Source of the DNA: Alphaproteobacteria bacterium
GTDB taxonomy: Bacteria > Pseudomonadota > Alphaproteobacteria > JAEULC01
DNA length: 8,209 nucleotides
Direction: 5' to 3'
NCBI GenBank assembly: GCA_020851015.1
Contig: JADZDN010000280.1
Coordinates: 1-8,209 of the forward strand
Shown: piece after piece, positions 7,719-8,209 of the stretch
Position numbering within the stretch: the stretch's first letter is position 1
Layout: each line of letters opens with the position of its first letter
The notes under the pieces: model-generated
Databases searched by the model: none
What the model saw: only the letters and a program-made list of their open reading frames with translations
Told to the model about the DNA's origin: nothing
Made by a program: the position numbers and the translations under genes

Positions 7719-7746
7719 GCGGGCGGGCAGGTGCGCGTCCGCCCGC
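7719..7746. terminator. GC-rich hairpin after the PLP enzyme gene
   Basis: Perfect 8-bp arms, GCGGGCGG (7719-7726) and CCGCCCGC (7739-7746), start 15 bp after the stop of the PLP enzyme. The stem can extend inward by a G-T and a C-G pair. No T-tract follows, so any terminator role is inferred from position alone. It lies in the 144-bp convergent gap between the PLP enzyme and the RHS/haemagglutinin-like gene. Confidence 0.35.
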
Positions 7747-7809
7747 ACCGGGCGACTGGATCGGATGCAGCGGTTCGGCAGCGGGCGCCCCGGCCGCGCT
7801 CAGACATCC

Positions 7810-7828
7810 GTTCTCCTTCATAGAGAAC
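7810..7828. terminator. Small inverted repeat downstream of the minus-strand gene
   Basis: GTTCTC (7810-7815) and GAGAAC (7823-7828) are perfect 6-bp arms around a 7-nt loop. The repeat lies 19 bp beyond the stop of the minus-strand RHS/haemagglutinin-like gene, in a low-GC stretch. There is no T-tract, so it is a weak candidate for a transcript end or a site boundary. Confidence 0.2.
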
Positions 7829-7847
7829 TGCCCCTTATCTCAATGTC

Positions 7848-8209
7848 TCATTCCAGGGGTGCACTCCACTCCACAATGCTAGCCGTATCTTGGCCTCTAG
7901 CATAGTCTCCCATCTCATTAAACAAATACCCGAACCCCGCTGTCACTGCTCCATTTGCGAATTTTCCGCCGCCGATAACCGCGGCGGTTCCGCCGACGGT
8001 GGCGGAGATGGCAAGACGGCTGCCAAAGTCCAGTCCCCGGGAGAAGGGCGCCGCGAACGATCCGGCGCCTGCCGCGAGGGCACCGGCCTGGCAGCTTCCG
8101 CCGCCGGCGGCCGAGGACGCGCAGCCCACCGCCGCGTGGCCGACGATGTTCTCGATATGCTCCGCCGACAGGAACTCCGGCCGGTGGCCGGTGAACTCGC
8201 CGACATAGT
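7848..8209 (-). CDS. C-terminus of a large RHS/filamentous-haemagglutinin-like surface or secreted protein (5' partial)
   Basis: The minus-strand frame is open to the right edge, so only the last 119 residues are visible; the GTG at 8129 is internal, because family-like sequence continues upstream of it. From the edge: YVGEFTGHRPEFLSAEHIEN (1-20), IVGHAAVGCASSAAGGGSC (21-39), a glycine/alanine-rich stretch, then VGGTAAVIGGGKFANGAVTA (71-90) and FGYLFNE (92-98). Combinations of HAxxGCAS with a Gly/Ala run and GGKFANGAVTGAFxYLFN are characteristic of the C-terminal regions of RHS-repeat and haemagglutinin-type polymorphic toxin proteins. The last 21 residues (MGDYARG... to E119) are not recognised and may be a short variable tip. 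G and C fall to about 47% over 7811-7930. It is convergent with the PLP enzyme gene. No immunity gene is visible downstream. Whether it carries toxin activity cannot be judged from this fragment. Confidence 0.7.
   Translation of the reverse strand, partial: YVGEFTGHRPEFLSAEHIENIVGHAAVGCASSAAGGGSCQAGALAAGAGSFAAPFSRGLDFGSRLAISATVGGTAAVIGGGKFANGAVTAGFGYLFNEMGDYARGQDTASIVEWSAPLE

Noticed and set aside
7711..7722. 12-bp perfect palindrome CCGCGGCCGCGG
   Set aside because: A pure G/C palindrome next to other G/C runs in very GC-rich DNA is expected by chance, and nothing around it suggests a function.
6168..7748. 526-residue minus-strand open frame opposite the PLP enzyme gene
   Set aside because: It lies antisense over the whole of a clearly conserved gene. 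Its translation is a low-complexity mix rich in Arg, His, Ala and Val with no recognisable domain, as expected for the antisense of GC-biased codons.
8127..8129. GTG at 8129 as the real start of a 93-residue minus-strand gene
   Set aside because: The frame stays open to the window edge, and the upstream residues (YVGEFTGH..., SAEHIENIVGHA) continue the family-like sequence, so this valine codon is internal.

Overview
The window looks like chromosomal DNA from a high-GC alphaproteobacterium (Rhodospirillales- or Hyphomicrobiales-like). This is inferred from the strong G/C third-position bias, the DUF1491 protein (a family found mainly in Alphaproteobacteria) and the fused indolepyruvate:ferredoxin oxidoreductase. 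The genus cannot be named from this sequence alone. I support six protein-coding genes, two of them cut by the window edges. I see no tRNA, rRNA, CRISPR array or insertion sequence.

Layout. (1) Positions 1-2999, plus strand: the C-terminal ~85% of a single-chain indolepyruvate (2-oxoacid) ferredoxin oxidoreductase; its N-terminus lies left of the window. (2) 2996-3334, plus: a DUF1491 protein whose GTG start overlaps the oxidoreductase stop, so the two are probably one transcription unit with coupled translation. (3) 3342-4349, minus: a multi-pass membrane protein of the LPG-synthase transmembrane/flippase-like family, convergent with gene 2. An 8-bp-arm inverted repeat sits on the junction. 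(4) About 4556-6175, plus: an ArnT/GT39-like integral membrane glycosyltransferase, divergent from gene 3. The intergenic region between them holds an A/T-rich dyad that could be an operator. (5) 6255-7703, plus: a fold-type I PLP enzyme of the class I/II aminotransferase family with a good Shine-Dalgarno. It keeps the Schiff-base lysine but lacks several otherwise conserved cofactor contacts. (6) 7848-8209, minus: the C-terminal 119 residues of a large RHS/filamentous-haemagglutinin-type surface or secreted protein that enters from the right edge. Its last codons and downstream flank drop to about 47% GC.

How the parts fit. Genes 1-2 are a metabolic unit oxidising aryl-pyruvates (family knowledge). 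Genes 3 and 4 are a divergent pair of envelope proteins that plausibly work on lipid-linked substrates. Gene 5 could supply or consume 2-oxoacids related to gene 1, but the distance and the unusual active site make this only a guess. Gene 6 belongs to a separate, probably accessory locus. The least ordinary signals are the altered active site of gene 5 and the low-GC end of gene 6. I found no convincing evidence of a wholly new multi-gene system in this window.
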